A DNA stretch of 64,000 bases from Amyelois transitella (GCF_032362555.1 NC_083510.1:6289501-6353500); one strand, 5' to 3'; shown: positions 11,436 through 24,336, counted from the first letter of the stretch. Numbers and translations are program-made. Notes: generated by a model not told the origin, from the letters alone.

Positions 11436-14149
11436 ACCGCCTAAAATACTAATCGATTATCGACTAATTAATCAATGGTACTGATTATTCGAATAATCGA
11501 TTCAAAGTCACACGGCTAGCTTTAAGGAATATTGTAATTTCTACCATTATGCAGGCAACTGCCCCCGCATCCTTGTTGCTCGTTGCAAATGATGCACACT
11601 GCCATATTTTGTACTTTTATGTGATTTTTGTTATGTTTTTTATAAGAATGGAATTGTAAATAAAGGGCGATTTCCACTACCTTCTTTATATTTATTTTTC
11701 GTTATTACTTCAGTTCCTAGCATAATTTAAAATACACTCTAAATTCATAGATGAGTAAAGAATGAGAGTGGGTACGTCATGCTTGCTGTACGTGTTGATC
11801 TCTTACACAAGATGTCACCTAGAGCGTTACGTACCGGAGGCTTATAACTGGAAAAATGTTTTTGAAATATTGAACTTAACAACATAAGAAGTACAACAAG
11901 GCTAACTAATAATGTCTTGTTATAGATACCAGACTGTTGCTACTATTACTTGTTATCTCATTGCCACTTTAATTGAGTCTATATAAGGTTATCCAGTTGT
12001 CTAGACATTTGTACGAAAACCGTAAACGTTTCAAATCCGGAATAGGATGTTCATTTATTTCCATTGTAATTGAATATTATGATTTCGTGCGTTCCATACA
12101 TAATAAAGACAGTGTATTTTCAGTCGTAAATTAAAACAAAATAAAGTACTCTTGGGCATTCATTCAATTATCAATGCAAGGTTGACATCATTATTTGTAA
12201 TGTGATTTTTTTTTAATAAATGAAATTAGTTTGGGGATAAAAAAATTGCGCATTAAAATCGAGGGTAAACGTTCTGTCGTGTGTGATCACTCCATCACTT
12301 TCCTTGAATATTGTAGGAGGCGACCAAGGGAGTGCAAGCATTATCCAAGCTGATTAAGGTTCTCTTGAATTGTGTGAATAATTTATTTCCGGATGGTGAA
12401 CATATGCTATGTTTTGGTTCTTATAGAACTAGTACACTAGACTAGTACTATAGGCCTAGTAATTATAAGAATTCCCTAGAGGGCAAATTACTCGTATGAT
12501 ATAGCCAGTCTGTGAGCTAGCAGCAAGTTGAAGTGCGAGTGAACTGGCACATTCGTACTCGTGTAAGGTATCTTAATAGCTTATACCAAGGTGACTCGTC
12601 TAGGCAATATATATATATTTCAATGGCCAAATTATGACTCATACATTAAAATGGTAAAGATTCTTTGATTCTTCAATTAAAAACGTAAGATACCTACTTG
12701 AATGTGTCCAAATTAAGAGTAGGTATAAAAAATATTCTTGTTGACTATGGATAGGAATATTTTACATCAAAAAGTAATAACTAATGTCACAGATTTGCAA
12801 ACACACATAGTTCCTCTGTCCCAAATGAATATAATAGTTTGCCGTGTTTGTATTTTATGTCTGTCCATCCGCACGTTTTTTCAGATACCCTATAAGTTGT
12901 ACTTATTTTGGCATGAATTTACTTACCTTATACATAACACAAAAACAACTTCAAAAAAGTGGTAAAAATTTTATAGGGTACCTGCCCTATGCGGAAAGTG
13001 GAGGAAAAATTCGTTGTCTAGCGTACCGTACCTCATAGGGTATTGCAGAATACTTTAAAATATTGCGAGCTAGTATTGTAGTACTCGTAATTAATAACAT
13101 AGCAATCAGTTTGAATAATATAGGTTTTACGAGTTTACTATAAAACGCTATGATAAGCGATTGATTTATAGAAAGTAAAAGTAAAATTTTTTTATTTCAT
13201 TAAGCCTTTAATGGAAATATGGAATTTCACGAGTTTAGTCAATATTTTATCTCATGAACATAGCAGTATGATTGCACATGACCCTAGTGAGATAAGACGA
13301 TCTTATATAATACAAATCTGTCGAGTACCTGTTCAACCGTCATTGTCTCAAGTTGCTACAAGCAAAGCACAAATGAAATACTTCGGAATAAACAATACGC
13401 ATACGCAATCTTACGGCGTCTACTGAATCTTAATTAATACGTATCTTGGACACAAAAAGTCAATTATTTTAGTAATGATATTAAACCTCTAACTAGACGA
13501 AAAATATTCAATGCGTGTAATTAACCCACACAGATATTTCTGAGGGTATTTAATTTGTGAACAAGATTTGTATCTTCGCTCTTAATGTCGAATAACAACG
13601 TTTTTAGTCATTTTTCATGAAAAAATTGTGTTCGATGCTATTTTAGGCTAGGTATGCATTTAGAAATGACTAAGCGTTTTTTAATATCATCAGTACTACC
13701 TACTTATTAAGATTATAAATACTTTAATGATACGTGCATCGGTTTCGGTTGTTCATTCTGGATTCACGTGTTTTTATTATAGTTCTAATTATATTTTACC
13801 GATATCACCGATTTGTTAGGTCATACTGCTTCTAGTTACTATAAGTAGGCATTTGGTAGCTATACGATCTAAAAACAAAAACTTTTTAGGTAGTATAGAT
13901 AGTATCTACCTAAAAAGTTTTTGTTTTTTTTTTATCTTCAATTTCCCATCTGTGACAAAATATAAATTTTCAATGTTGATAAAATATAGGTAGCTATCAT
14001 TCCTATCTTATAATATTGACTACACAACAAAAGGTTTAGTTAAAAAAGGTCTATGATACTTTATTTAATATTTTTTTCTATATTCTTCTTCTAAAACTTC
14101 TAAATATCAAGAGGTCGTAATAACAAAACGCACTCCAATTTTTTATTCT
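11436..14149. other. Intergenic, AT-rich, no gene seen
   Basis: Holds the 3' UTR of the preceding cuticle gene up to about 11680, then AT-rich sequence. Around 12425-12460 are clustered CTAGTA/TACTAG words. Around 12890-13040 are two GGGTA-CCTATGCGG-type words resembling the scrap at 34012. No exon with a supported frame was found. Confidence 0.55.
13871..13928. repeat. Inverted repeat with perfect 23-bp arms
   Basis: The left arm starts AAAAACAAAAACTTTTTAGG and the right arm is its exact complement ending TTTTTGTTTTT, separated by about a dozen bases. It may be a small foldback element or the end of a MITE. There are no clear target duplications. Confidence 0.7.
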
Positions 14150-14700
14150 GTTGAATGCAGTCCGATATGCGGGAGAAATAACTGAGGGAAATGTCCGTGG
14201 AAAACTGAAGGATTGTTGAATAAAAGTCCACTGCAGCCTCCCCAGATATGGGGGGATTTTACCCATTGTCACCACGTCGGGCAGGCGGGTATGACCGCAG
14301 TGCCTATTGATTCTATTCATATCAGCGTAAGAGGCGCTGCTGCCCACCTCCCGCTTAATTCCTTGATCGCCTCTTACGATACCCACGGGAAGCTGGTTGT
14401 ATTCAACTCTGCCGGCACCATACACCTGAATTAATAGAAATTTATGGAGAGCAAATTAAAAGGCTTTTGAGAAAGTAAAAACTATATTACAAATTGCTAG
14501 TATTTGGCTTTTTATATTCAAATAATAATGACATACATATCCCTTTACATAATATATTTCTTTGAAATACCTGGTTGACTGGAAGAAATCCCTCACAGGG
14601 ATAAGTCCGCCCTTGTACGTCGTTATTTTCAATGTATTTTATGTATTACTTATAATTTGTTATGTACAATAAAGAATTTACAAACAAACAAACAGACATT
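14150..14700. mobile_element. Two LINE 3'-end fragments
   Basis: 14220-14430 carries the motif series GATATGGGGGGATTTTACCC, GTCGGGCAGGCGGG and CTTACGATACCCACGGGAAG. Read on the minus strand it gives RVEYNQLPVGIVRGDQGIK, a piece common in moth LINEs. 14569-14698 has the 3' tail GGTTGACTGGAAGAAATCCC, then AAGTCCGCC, then AATAAAGAATTTACAAACAA, typical of CR1-type LINE ends on the plus strand. Both are 5'-truncated debris. Confidence 0.5.
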
Positions 14701-16125
14701 ATTAAGCTCGATGGCCACCCCTTGACTATGATTCTGATCGAGTAGACAAGCTGACGTCTCTACCATCTTGTTAACAACTCTCCCAAAGGAGCCAGTCTTA
14801 ATAGTCTGATAACTCTGGCCTAAATATGACTCTTATAAATAATATCCCTGAAGTGTTTTGTACATTTAATAAAAAGGTACCTGATTATGATGAATGCGGA
14901 AAACTGGATGTCATTTCAGTATGGATAATATTCCAATGAATAAATGCTTATTGAGTACCAAAATTAATCTGGTGATAACTATATTATGCTAAGAAAATGG
15001 TTTACTTACCTAATAACTATGGCCAGTAACGACAAACAAGTGTTTCATTTTGCAGTAAAGACCACCGTAGTACAAAGTGTTCTGCAACATAATTGGGTGA
15101 AACAATGTGCAGCAAGTAACATTAACATAATTTAGGGTTAAAATTGCTAAGCGTCTACCTCTCGTGTTGTACAAATGCTGAATACATGTATAATTCGGTT
15201 AATGACAGCTGGTGGGTAAAAGGGACGTGTATGAAACTCACGTTTGAACGATGGCACAACAAAAAATATCAGCACAAAGCAACCCTGCTAACTATAAATG
15301 GAATATTCGGATCTCACGGTAACAGTAGCTCATTGAGAACGCTGTGCAACTAGTCTTGTTGAAGCTTCATTAAGGTAACATTTGTTAATTAACAGTGTTT
15401 AATTATATTCTGCAGAGCAGACTTTTGAGTGAAATTTGAGATGTGTTATACATATATTTATGTAAGGAGATGTAAATCCTGAGGGATTTAGTACCCCTCA
15501 ACGTGAGTTTGCTTATTTTTATTTCACGGCTACATTGTTTGATCAATTTGAAATATAAATTAGATATTGCAGAATTTAACAAAGAAAAAGCAGAAGCGAA
15601 ATGTACCCTTAGAAATCAAGATTGGTGATTCCGAATTTACAAACAAAAGATATAAATAAAATAGAGAAAAAATAAAAAGAACACAAAAAATATTATTATT
15701 GCATAGAGTTTTAAGGTGGTTGGTGGTTGTGTGATTCCTGGTACCGGTATTATAAAGAAAACAGAATGAAGAGTATATATGAGTTATAAGGACCATGGGA
15801 AGTATTGATCATTGATTCCCCGTGGCAAGAATCTGATATTGTAAATTATTTTGAAAATAAAAGAAATATAACTTTACTTGTTGTGGGTCTACTGGAAGAA
15901 ATTCCTACAAAATTATATATGTTATTGTTACGTATTTATTATGCAAAAAAAAAAAATAACTGGACGTCATAAATAATGAGACTTTATTAAAATGTTGATG
16001 ATGTCATCAAGGTGAGCTGATGATAACGGAATTTTTTGCCAAATGTAATTAAAAATTTGTCATTGCCAACAAAAATAAATTAATTTTGTGAATATGTGAA
16101 GTAAATAAAAAAAAAAAAAGAAGTC
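14701..16125. other. Intergenic, no gene seen
   Basis: AT-rich. A short scrap near 15885-15910 (GGGTCTACTGGAAGAAATTC) resembles the LINE tail at 14569. Runs of A at about 15950 and 16110 may be retroelement tails. No supported exon. Confidence 0.5.
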
Positions 16126-16129
16126 TAAC

Positions 16130-16700
16130 ATTTTATTCATTTAAACACTTAACAAACGGACTGTACTAGGAATTCAATGAAATAAACTTATCAACGTCCT
16201 CTTAAATTCATATTGCTGACATTCAAACTTTACTGTAATTTTTAATGCGAAAGTCTGTTTGTCGATCTGATTCCGCTTTCACAGTTAAACGGCAAGTCAA
16301 ACAAAATTTACTTCTTTTCTGGAAATTCCTCTGGTAACTGGAACTTGGCTGGAAAAGAAAGAATTGTAGAAAGACGAGGGCTGGGACCATGGACCATTTT
16401 CTTCATAGCGTAAATATTATCAATCAAGTTTTCCCTGAAGCGAAAGCTCTTCATATTTAGGTAATTTGTAAATAGACTAATAAAACTACCATAACATAAC
16501 ATTGTTTCACATTTTAACTTGAAAGTACGTTCACGTACGCTCCAACCGCATAAAATGAAAAATCACGTTATTTTCCGTTCTCGTGGTAATTTCGGCAAAT
16601 CGTTTCTTAATGCACTCACCCCAGTCCACCCCATAAGGTTCCAACATGCCCAATTGCAAATCGATTTTGCGTTATTATGCCAGTCAGTGCCCTCTTTTTC
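16130..16700 (-). pseudogene. Possible minus-strand gene relic, complex I NDUFS5-like
   Basis: Two minus-strand pieces look coding. About 16685-16535 reads QLGMLEPYGVDWGECIKK and, further on, HFMRLERT then a stop. The order LE-YG-D-G-C followed about 30 residues later by MR-ER resembles the NADH dehydrogenase subunit NDUFS5 (CLEAYG...MR-ER), but the paired cysteines expected of that family are mostly missing. 16454-16308 is open for 48 codons, ends PAKFQLPEEFPEKK and a stop, has a strong acceptor (TTCTTTCTTTTCCAG) inside it and a minus-strand AATAAA near 16132. Either a decayed copy or chance. Low confidence. Confidence 0.25.
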
Positions 16701-16774
16701 GATAATAATTATAGTTATATACTTTTTTAGATAATATTACATGGTCACACTTTCACATAATCCTTATTATACAG

Positions 16775-18475
16775 ATGACTCGCGCAATAATCCTCGTGCT
16801 GCTATTCTGCTCGCTATCGTCATGTCAGTCTTCTTCGGCGGCGACGCCGTCACTGACACCGCTTCCAACAGTGGGTCCTACTCCGTTCCCTTTCACCCCG
16901 ACTCCGTTCGCTCCTACCCCTTTTACCCCGACTCCATTTGCTCCATCCCCTTTCGCCCCAGGTTTCAATAACCGCTTCAATTATCCGTACAATCCACAAG
17001 CAGGACCAGCTGTTCCTATTCTCTCGTTTACCAATGACCATGGCGCGGCAGGAACTTATTCGTACAGGTAAAAAGTATAAGATTTTATGTTCAGTAACGA
17101 ATAAAAATAATTTAATTTGGAGAACTTCGTAAAGGTATTAGTGAGAACCCCTGGGAGAGATCCGGAGTCTGTCTATGACTACAAATCAGGAGTGAATAAG
17201 ATTGGGTTTCAATGCAATAATTAGTATAGTACGCTGACATGCGATAGGAGAGAATCTTAAACAGAAAAGAAATTGAAATTATAAATTTAGTTGTAATAAA
17301 ATCATTTTCTATTTCAGTTTTACGACTGCTGATGGCAAGCAAGCGCAGGAGAGTGGCTTCTTAAAGGATGCCTATATTGATAACAACGGCGAGCCTCAAG
17401 GGACTCAGGTAACTCTTTTACATAAAAAGATACTAATATCAACACAAAAACCCACCGAATGGGCTTCTGACCGATGGATGGTGCCTTAAGAATTTTGCAA
17501 ATTCCCACGTGCTTTCATGGCCCTGGTAGAGGCTAGACTTATAATAAATATTTTAATGCAAAGCTTCGGAATGTTAATTCTTTGTGATGTGAATAACCTT
17601 TCTATTATTTCGAATTTTTGGACACAAATGTCACGAACACAAAAGCTGGCTATTACCTGACAACCAGACAAGTAGTACAAATCTACTCTTTAAAAAAATA
17701 TTAAGTTGCAAAAAATGCTAATTTAACCTTTTTCAGGTGGTTCAGGGTAGTTACGCCTATGTAGCACCGGATGGTACTCCAATTCAAGTGAGCTATGTTG
17801 CAGATGAAAATGGTACAGTATACATATAACGCAATCATTTTAAAATTATGTTTATGTATCAGTAATTTTATGAAAATTATTAATGTAGTATTTTTATTAT
17901 AATGAAAAACAGATATAACGAAAAAGTCTCTATACTTTTGATGCTATCAAATGAGTGTACATAATTATTAAAGTAATTGGTTATATGAATGTAAATTTTA
18001 TGTCATATAATGAAATTGTAATTGTGATTGGTTTGCAGGATTCAGACCATCAGGTGTTCACATTCCCGCAGACGGCAAAGCGATCGTTCCTCCGGTTGTA
18101 CCTCCCATTCCCGGCGTTCCTCCCGTCCCACTCGTAGATGGCAAGATTGACCCCACCCACAACAGATATCATCACTTCTACAACAATGGCTATAATCGCC
18201 CTTACGACCCTAGGTATCCTTATGACCCTCGCTACCCAGCTGACCCCCGATACCCTGTTGATCCCCGGTACCCTGTTGACCCCAGATACCTAGCTGATCG
18301 CAGATATCCAGCAGATCCCAGATTTCCATTCAACTCCAGATATCCCTTAGACAATAGGTACCCTTACGACCCAACAAAGTACAATTCTTTATACAACCCT
18401 TACAACAATTTCAGTAACGGTTTGATTAGCAACAAAGCGCCTAATAAAGAGACAACCAAGAAGGAGACGTCATAA
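16775..18475 (+). CDS. RR-1 cuticle protein with two low-complexity repeat arms (298 aa)
   Basis: Predicted extracellular cuticle protein. Four coding exons: 16775-17067, 17318-17408, 17737-17812 and 18039-18475, phases consistent. Signal peptide [20 protein letters not shown]. Residues about 25-70 are a TPF-x-P repeat ([16 protein letters not shown] and on). The RR core is split by introns: [21 protein letters not shown], then [24 protein letters not shown], then FRPSGVHIP. The last exon adds a [14 protein letters not shown] hinge and about ten tandem RYPxDP units (for example [20 protein letters not shown]), ending with a lysine-rich tail KETTKKETS. An ACAG directly before the ATG could be an acceptor, so a 5' UTR exon upstream is possible; no TATA box was found close by. 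The family is sure; the role of the repeat arms is unknown. Confidence 0.88.
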
Positions 18476-19954
18476 AACCGAGAAATTTATGCGTGAAATC
18501 GATGTAATTTATAGATATAAGTATTAATGTACTTTTATTGAAATTAAATGAAATGGCTACATTCGTGTTGATAATTTACCTGTTATTCTTTCAAGTATAA
18601 CATTATGCAGATTTCTTTCTCGATGTCGTCAATTTTTCACGGACGTTCGATAAAATCGAATTTCATACATGTCAATAACATCTGAAAATTTACGAACAGG
18701 TCAAGCCTTGTATGTTGCCTTGTAACTTGCGATAATACTTTTTATAAGAATTTCTATCCATACTATTATTGTATGGTAAAATTTGTATAATAAAATTAAT
18801 TATTGTTATTAACATAAATCTGACCTTTCAAATGTATCACGTTTCTCATCACACATGTGATATCAAGTTTTGAGAAAAATTAATAGGGAATTTACTCAAA
18901 AAATCTACAGAAGAACTAGTTCTCGTAAGGTTTTCTTGAATGTTATTAGGTTTATTAAAATCGATGGACTTAAGTGGTTTTTCTAAATATTACTTCAGTG
19001 CAAAACATAGTTAAGTAATCTACTCGTACAAAAACAGTGCTCAATGATAGGTGATAAAACCTGTGTATGAATTCTTGAGCTATGTCTATTTTTATTTTGT
19101 GTCCTTGTTGTTGAGTATTTTCAAACAATAAGGTTAAACATTAATTAAAGATAATTTACGTAGATAATGTTCATTTTATTTTACTTCCTGTTAAAGCCAA
19201 GCTTATTTCATGCTGCTCTGTTAGCACAGCGTGTGTAAGCTATTTCTCTGCCCACGCAAGTTGTAAAAATCAATCAAGGAAAAGCTGATAAACTTAGGAT
19301 TCTTCTCATAATTCATCTCGAAATTATTTTGTAATTTCTTCATCACCAAGCGTTTAACGTTGTTTTCTAGTGACTACCGGCTACAGTGGTCTGCCTTGTA
19401 AGCGAAAAAGACGTGACATGTACATACACGTCACGTCTTTTTCATATTTGTACACATGTATAAATATGATTCAAGCCAGGTTAGGTTTCCATATTATGGT
19501 AACTGAGTCACAGAAATCAGGTTTACCTAAATCGTTCCATGCAATTCTTGACTTTCCTCAGACATCGCTGGATTAGATACTTGTATCTATTCGTATATAG
19601 GTCTTGTATATTGTATTTAGGCAAATTAGTTAACTCACCTAGTTGGAACAGGGTGTAATTATTAAAATCATTTAATCTGAAACAGTTGTAAATAGTGATC
19701 TGGATATACATAGTCCCTGCTTGAAGTATGGTAAGAATTAACATAAATGTCTAATTACGTAATAATTAAAGAGATATTGAAGAATATTCTGATGATTTCA
19801 TTAATTTATTAATGTGGAAGACAACCGTTGAGACGAAGTCAATTGTTGCACAAAAGTTGAGGCTCGTAGCCGCAGGTCTAACTTTAATCAATAGTTTGAC
19901 CACAATGACATATGTAATAAAAATAACACAATAGCACATAACACATCAATATAA
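18476..19954. other. Intergenic with one short hairpin
   Basis: ATTAAA near 18543 may be the poly(A) signal of the preceding gene. At 19404-19443, 14-bp arms GAAAAAGACGTGAC and GTCACGTCTTTTTC flank ATGTACATACAC; the ends resemble family A/B retroelement 3' ends (GACGTGA plus ATGTACATAC), so two opposed tails are likely. Nothing else recognised. Confidence 0.5.
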
Positions 19955-21458
19955 ATGACATTTGGCATAGATAAATGCGGAATTCAATCAATACAAAAGG
20001 GAAAAGTTGTCAATAACTCTTATCAACTAGCTACCGGAGAAAATATAGAACCAATAGACGATACAATAGGATACAAGTATTTAGGTTACTATCAGACACG
20101 TCAAATTAAGGAAAAAGAAGCTAAAACAACATTATCAAATAAATTCAAAACTAGACTCCATAAAATATTGAACACTCATTTAAATTCAAAAAACACTACT
20201 AAAGCTATAAATGCATTTGCGATACCTACACTCACCTACTCTTTTGGTATTATTCACTGGTCACAAACTGATTTAAAAAAGCACCAACGGACAATTAATA
20301 CTCAATTAACGAAATATAGAAAACATCACCCGAAATCATGCATCCAACGCCTAACACTCCCCAGGCAGGAAGGAGGCCGCGGTATTATAGATATACAAAA
20401 CCTGCACAACAAACAAATAACCACACTTCGTTCATTCTTTCATTCTCAAATTTCACCATTACACAAAGCCATAGTTCAAGCAGACGATAAATACACACCC
20501 CTTAATCTTCGAGATTCATCCAAGCAACCTAACGAAAATATTACTACCCCGCAAGAAAAGATTGAGACATGGCAGCAAAAATCCCTACACGGGAGACACC
20601 GTCACGACCTCACCAACCCTAACGCCGACAAAACAGCGTCGAACGCGTGGTTGAAGAGGGGCGAACTGTTTCCCGAGACAGAGGGATTTATGCTAGCTAT
20701 CCAAGATCAAATTGTAAATACAAGAAACTATCAGAAACATATAATTCGTGACCTCAACCTCCAATCCGATCTCTGTCGCCATTGTCACAGTGCTTCAGAA
20801 ACAATACAGCACATTACCAGCGCATGTAGATCCATTACACAAACAGATTATAAACACAGACATGACCAAATTGCAGCTATCATCCACCAATATCTTGCAT
20901 TTAAACACAAATTGATTCCTGAAAAAACAGCTTATTATAAATACTCCCCACAAACTGTACTAGATAATGCGCAATATAAAATATACTGGGACAGAACAAT
21001 CATTACCGATAAGACTATTCACCACAATAGACCTGATATTACCTTTTTTGATAAAAATAGCAAAACCGTTTACCTTATCGACATAGCCGTTCCAAATACC
21101 CATAACCTCACATCCACACACACTGAGAAACTAACAAAATATAGAGATCTAGCTATCGAATTAAAAACACAATGGCGTGTAGACAGCGTAAAAACTATCC
21201 CAATAATTATTTCAGCTACTGGCGTTATACCTACGACTCTCCGTAATAGTTTAGAAAGCCTACAAATTCACCCTCTTACTTATATTCTCCTACAGAAAGC
21301 TGCAATCCTTAATACCTGCAGAATAGTCAGAAAATTCCTTTCTCTTGACTAAAATTTTGTTCTTTCCTCCACTTATTTCTATACAATATTTTTGCTTGGT
21401 CAAAAGCCCGTAAAAATATTTAATTCCCCTGAAAAGGGTGTAAAAAATTGCATAAAAA
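19955..21458 (+). mobile_element. R4/Dong-type LINE, 5'-truncated
   Basis: A non-LTR retrotransposon copy whose remaining 465-codon frame (19955-21352) starts inside the reverse transcriptase, just after the catalytic YADD block (MTFGIDKCGIQSIQKGKV, then IGYKYLGYYQ). It continues through the thumb (AIPTLTYSFGIIHWS, RLTLPRQEGGRGIIDI) to a C-terminal CCHC knuckle C-x2-C-x7-H-x4-C (CRHCHSASETIQHITSAC). A restriction-like endonuclease motif RPDITFF then LIDIAVP follows. CCHC plus a PD-D endonuclease after the RT defines the R2/R4 group. Moth Dong elements are known to insert in TAA repeats, and this one ends at (TAA)n. The frame is uninterrupted, so truncation is the main defect. Confidence 0.75.
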
Positions 21459-21478
21459 CATAATAATAATAATAATAA
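21459..21478. repeat. TAA microsatellite shared by two opposed LINEs
   Basis: About six TAA units separate the 3' end of the plus-strand Dong-type copy from the 3' end of the minus-strand APE-type LINE (which reads CTGCAATAAAGATTATTATT on its own strand). Confidence 0.8.
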
Positions 21479-21591
21479 TCTTTATTGCAGCTATAAAATG
21501 CCATATCACATAAATTAAATTAAATTAAAATTATTTAAGGTCTAAATTAAATAATAGTGTATATTCTTAACCTAGTTTACTTACTAGGTCG

Positions 21592-24032
21592 TCACCGCCG
21601 GTTCTCGCACCGATGCACATCAATCCAGTACCTGTATATAGGACTGTTAAAACTACCACTCACCGCCCGTAATATACCGTTATTAGAGCAACATAATCTT
21701 TCCCAAAAAGAGGCTATGCGTGCTCTCACAATAGCAAAGAAATCGGGCACTCTCGCCTCGGCGAACATTTCTGATGCACTACAGTAACGTGGCAGTCGCA
21801 TGAGAGTGCGAAATGCATCATTATACTGCACCCTCATGGAACTGTAAGCCTTTTTCGTAAAGTCAGTCCAAAGCTGACAAGTATACAAACATTGGCAGTA
21901 GGCATTGAATAATGTCAACTTAACCACGTCACTACACTTGCCAAACCTCCGTGCCAACATGTTACACCGAACCGAGAGCGCCCGACGTTCTCTGTCTATA
22001 TCCTGGTCATCCCTGAGGTCAGGGGTAAGAATATGGCCTAAATATCTGAACCGTTGCACAGCCCGAACTGCGGAACCATTTAGTTTTACCTCAGGTATAT
22101 TTTCTGGACCACTTCCTGCCTTAAAAATTAGCATTTCAGTTTTGCTAGCATTGTATTTCAGTCCGTGCGCATTAGCATAATGTTCACAAACCGAAAGTAA
22201 CTTGGCCAAACCTTTAATAGAGGGGCTGAGTAGCACCATATCATCAGCATAGCTGAGATTATTCACACATTGGCCTCCTACCCAACAGCCAATTCCTGTG
22301 CTCCTCAGCTCCTCTATCAGCCCATTGACGTATACATTGAAGAGATCCGGAGAGGTTAAGCCCCCTTGACGTACACCGCATTCTAGTCTGTATTCACTAG
22401 AAGTCGCGTCGCCCCATTTTACATGATTAGTTTGGCTTCCATACCAGTACCTCAACAGGTCCACTAATGCAAGTGGTACTCCCGAGACCAGCAATTTGCT
22501 CCAGAGAATTTCATAATTCACAAGATCAAACGCCCGGCTCAAGTCCAGAAAACATGCATATACCGTTGTACCTCGACTTTTATAATAGTTAACGGTATAT
22601 TTTAGAGTAAATATAGCGGAATCTGTCGAGAGACCAGGGCGAAAACCAAACTGCGCATCATCTATCTTCAAATTTTTAAGCAGCTCGGGCTGTATCAACC
22701 GCTCAAATATCTTCCCCATAATAGTCCCTAGAGAAATGGGTCGATAGTTACTGGAGGATCCCACATTCCCGGTCTTATTTTTGACAATAGGGACAACAAC
22801 GGTCTTCATGAGATCGGGCGGTAAGTATGAGTATTTTACACACAGATTAAATAGAGCAGTTAACTTAGGGCACAGTTTATCCCCAGCATATAAAACGTGT
22901 TCCAGGCTGAGATCATCATGACCCGGAGATTTTCCTGACTTTATTCCTTTAACTGCCTCTACGACATCCTCTTCAGAGAATACCACTATATCCTCCGTGT
23001 TCGGGTTAAGGCAGTAAGAACTCCGGAGTACCGGCAGGGGTTCTACCTTGAAAGCAGTGGCAAACAAATCTGCTATTTGCTTGTGTTGACGCAGACCATC
23101 CACAGTTGCGGGCAGAGTTTGTTTAAAATCAAACTTTTTTGTTTCCTTCCAAAATTTTGGGAAATTTTTTTCCTTTCTATGTTTGGCCAGAATATCTAAT
23201 TTAATTTTTTCAAAATTATTTTGACACCATTTAAGTTTATTTTTAAATGTTTTTCTACTATTTATCATAGCCTCATAACTATGTCCCGTGGATGGCTTGC
23301 CCGACCAGACCCAATTATTAAAGTTGAGTCTGTAAAGCTGGTGATGTTGCTTTACATGGAGATTCCAGCCAGTCACCTGCTTGTGCCTACTTGTTTTATT
23401 CGTGCGAGAACCGGAAGACTTAACGGCTGCTTGTCGTAAAACACTCACTATATTGTTATACAAGTTTCTTATAAATAGTTGATGGTCATTGATTTTAAAA
23501 CATGACTTGCCAGTACAATTATCACAGATTAAAATATGATTGATGCGTTCAAGATTAGCCTCACAATGATTAAAATAACAACCCTTTTGACTAGCATCTC
23601 TTATACCCCATCTTACTCCGGCAGAAACATTCACATCCTTTGTTGTGATACCTTCCATCATCACACCGATATTGCATTTAACACGCAACGGAAAATGATC
23701 CGACCACGAAACGTCATTGATCACACTGATCTCATCAATCGCCTCCCAGCCAGCCTGCGAGGCGACGCAATGATCCAGCCAGCGATGGGTACCATGAGCA
23801 TCGCTTAAAAATGTGAATGTTTCTGATTCAATTCCTAGCTTCTCAATATCCGCACAATGCCATTTTTGTTCATCACAGAAACTTAATAATTCTCGTCCAA
23901 ATTTTGTACCCGGATGGGAGTTGAAATCACCCATGATAAAGGCAGATTGTATACCGCTTTCCTCGACGATAGCACTCACCTGAGATAAACAAGTTATAAA
24001 CTCTGTGAGATTGTCAGGTTCGTCCGTAGGCA
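21592..24032 (-). pseudogene. LINE ORF2 3' part: endonuclease C-half and reverse transcriptase
   Basis: Continues the ORF2 frame after the insertion: endonuclease motifs MGDFNSHPGT and SWSDHFPL, then a full reverse transcriptase with NYRPISLGTIMGKIFE, AQFGFRPGLSTDSAI, ACFLDLSRAFDLVNY, GVRQGGLTSPDLFNVYVN, catalytic LSYADDMVLLS and RFRYLGHIL. A C-terminal region (RTLMRLPRYCSASEMFAEARV) ends IDVHRCENRR and a stop at 21592. About 813 codons remain without a stop, so the inserted errantivirus is the only obvious defect. Confidence 0.85.
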
Positions 24033-24315
24033 AATTATGGTCCAGCGAGTCGGAGGTCTCAAAAAAAACCAAAATTTAAAATACTAATTTATTAAAAGAA
24101 TGAAATTACAAGTTATAATTACGACTAATTACAAGTAAGTGCATGGGTCGAAGTGTGAAGCCCAAGTGGCCGAGGCGTCCGGTCTCCGGGCGGGCGTCGA
24201 GGCTTGCACGTGCTGCTGCGTCGGCACTTTACTTCACTTGCGCAATTCATTGCATCGGTGCCGTGTGCAATGATGTGACAGGTCAGCGGTCTTCCTATAG
24301 GACAATCCCGTAACA
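24033..24315 (-). repeat. 3' LTR of the errantivirus
   Basis: 283 bp, by eye identical to the copy at 31328-31610. On the plus strand it runs from AATTATGGTCCAGCG to ATCCCGTAACA. Confidence 0.9.
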
Positions 24316-24336
24316 CCTCCACCCTTAGAAACGCAA

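Noticed and set aside
14078-14425. 115-codon minus-strand frame as a host gene
   Set aside because: Its motifs (RVEYNQLPVGIVRGDQGIK) belong to a repeated moth retroelement.
24125-24322. Arg/Pro-rich small protein, also found at 31420-31623
   Set aside because: It is the LTR read through; the two copies are the two LTRs.
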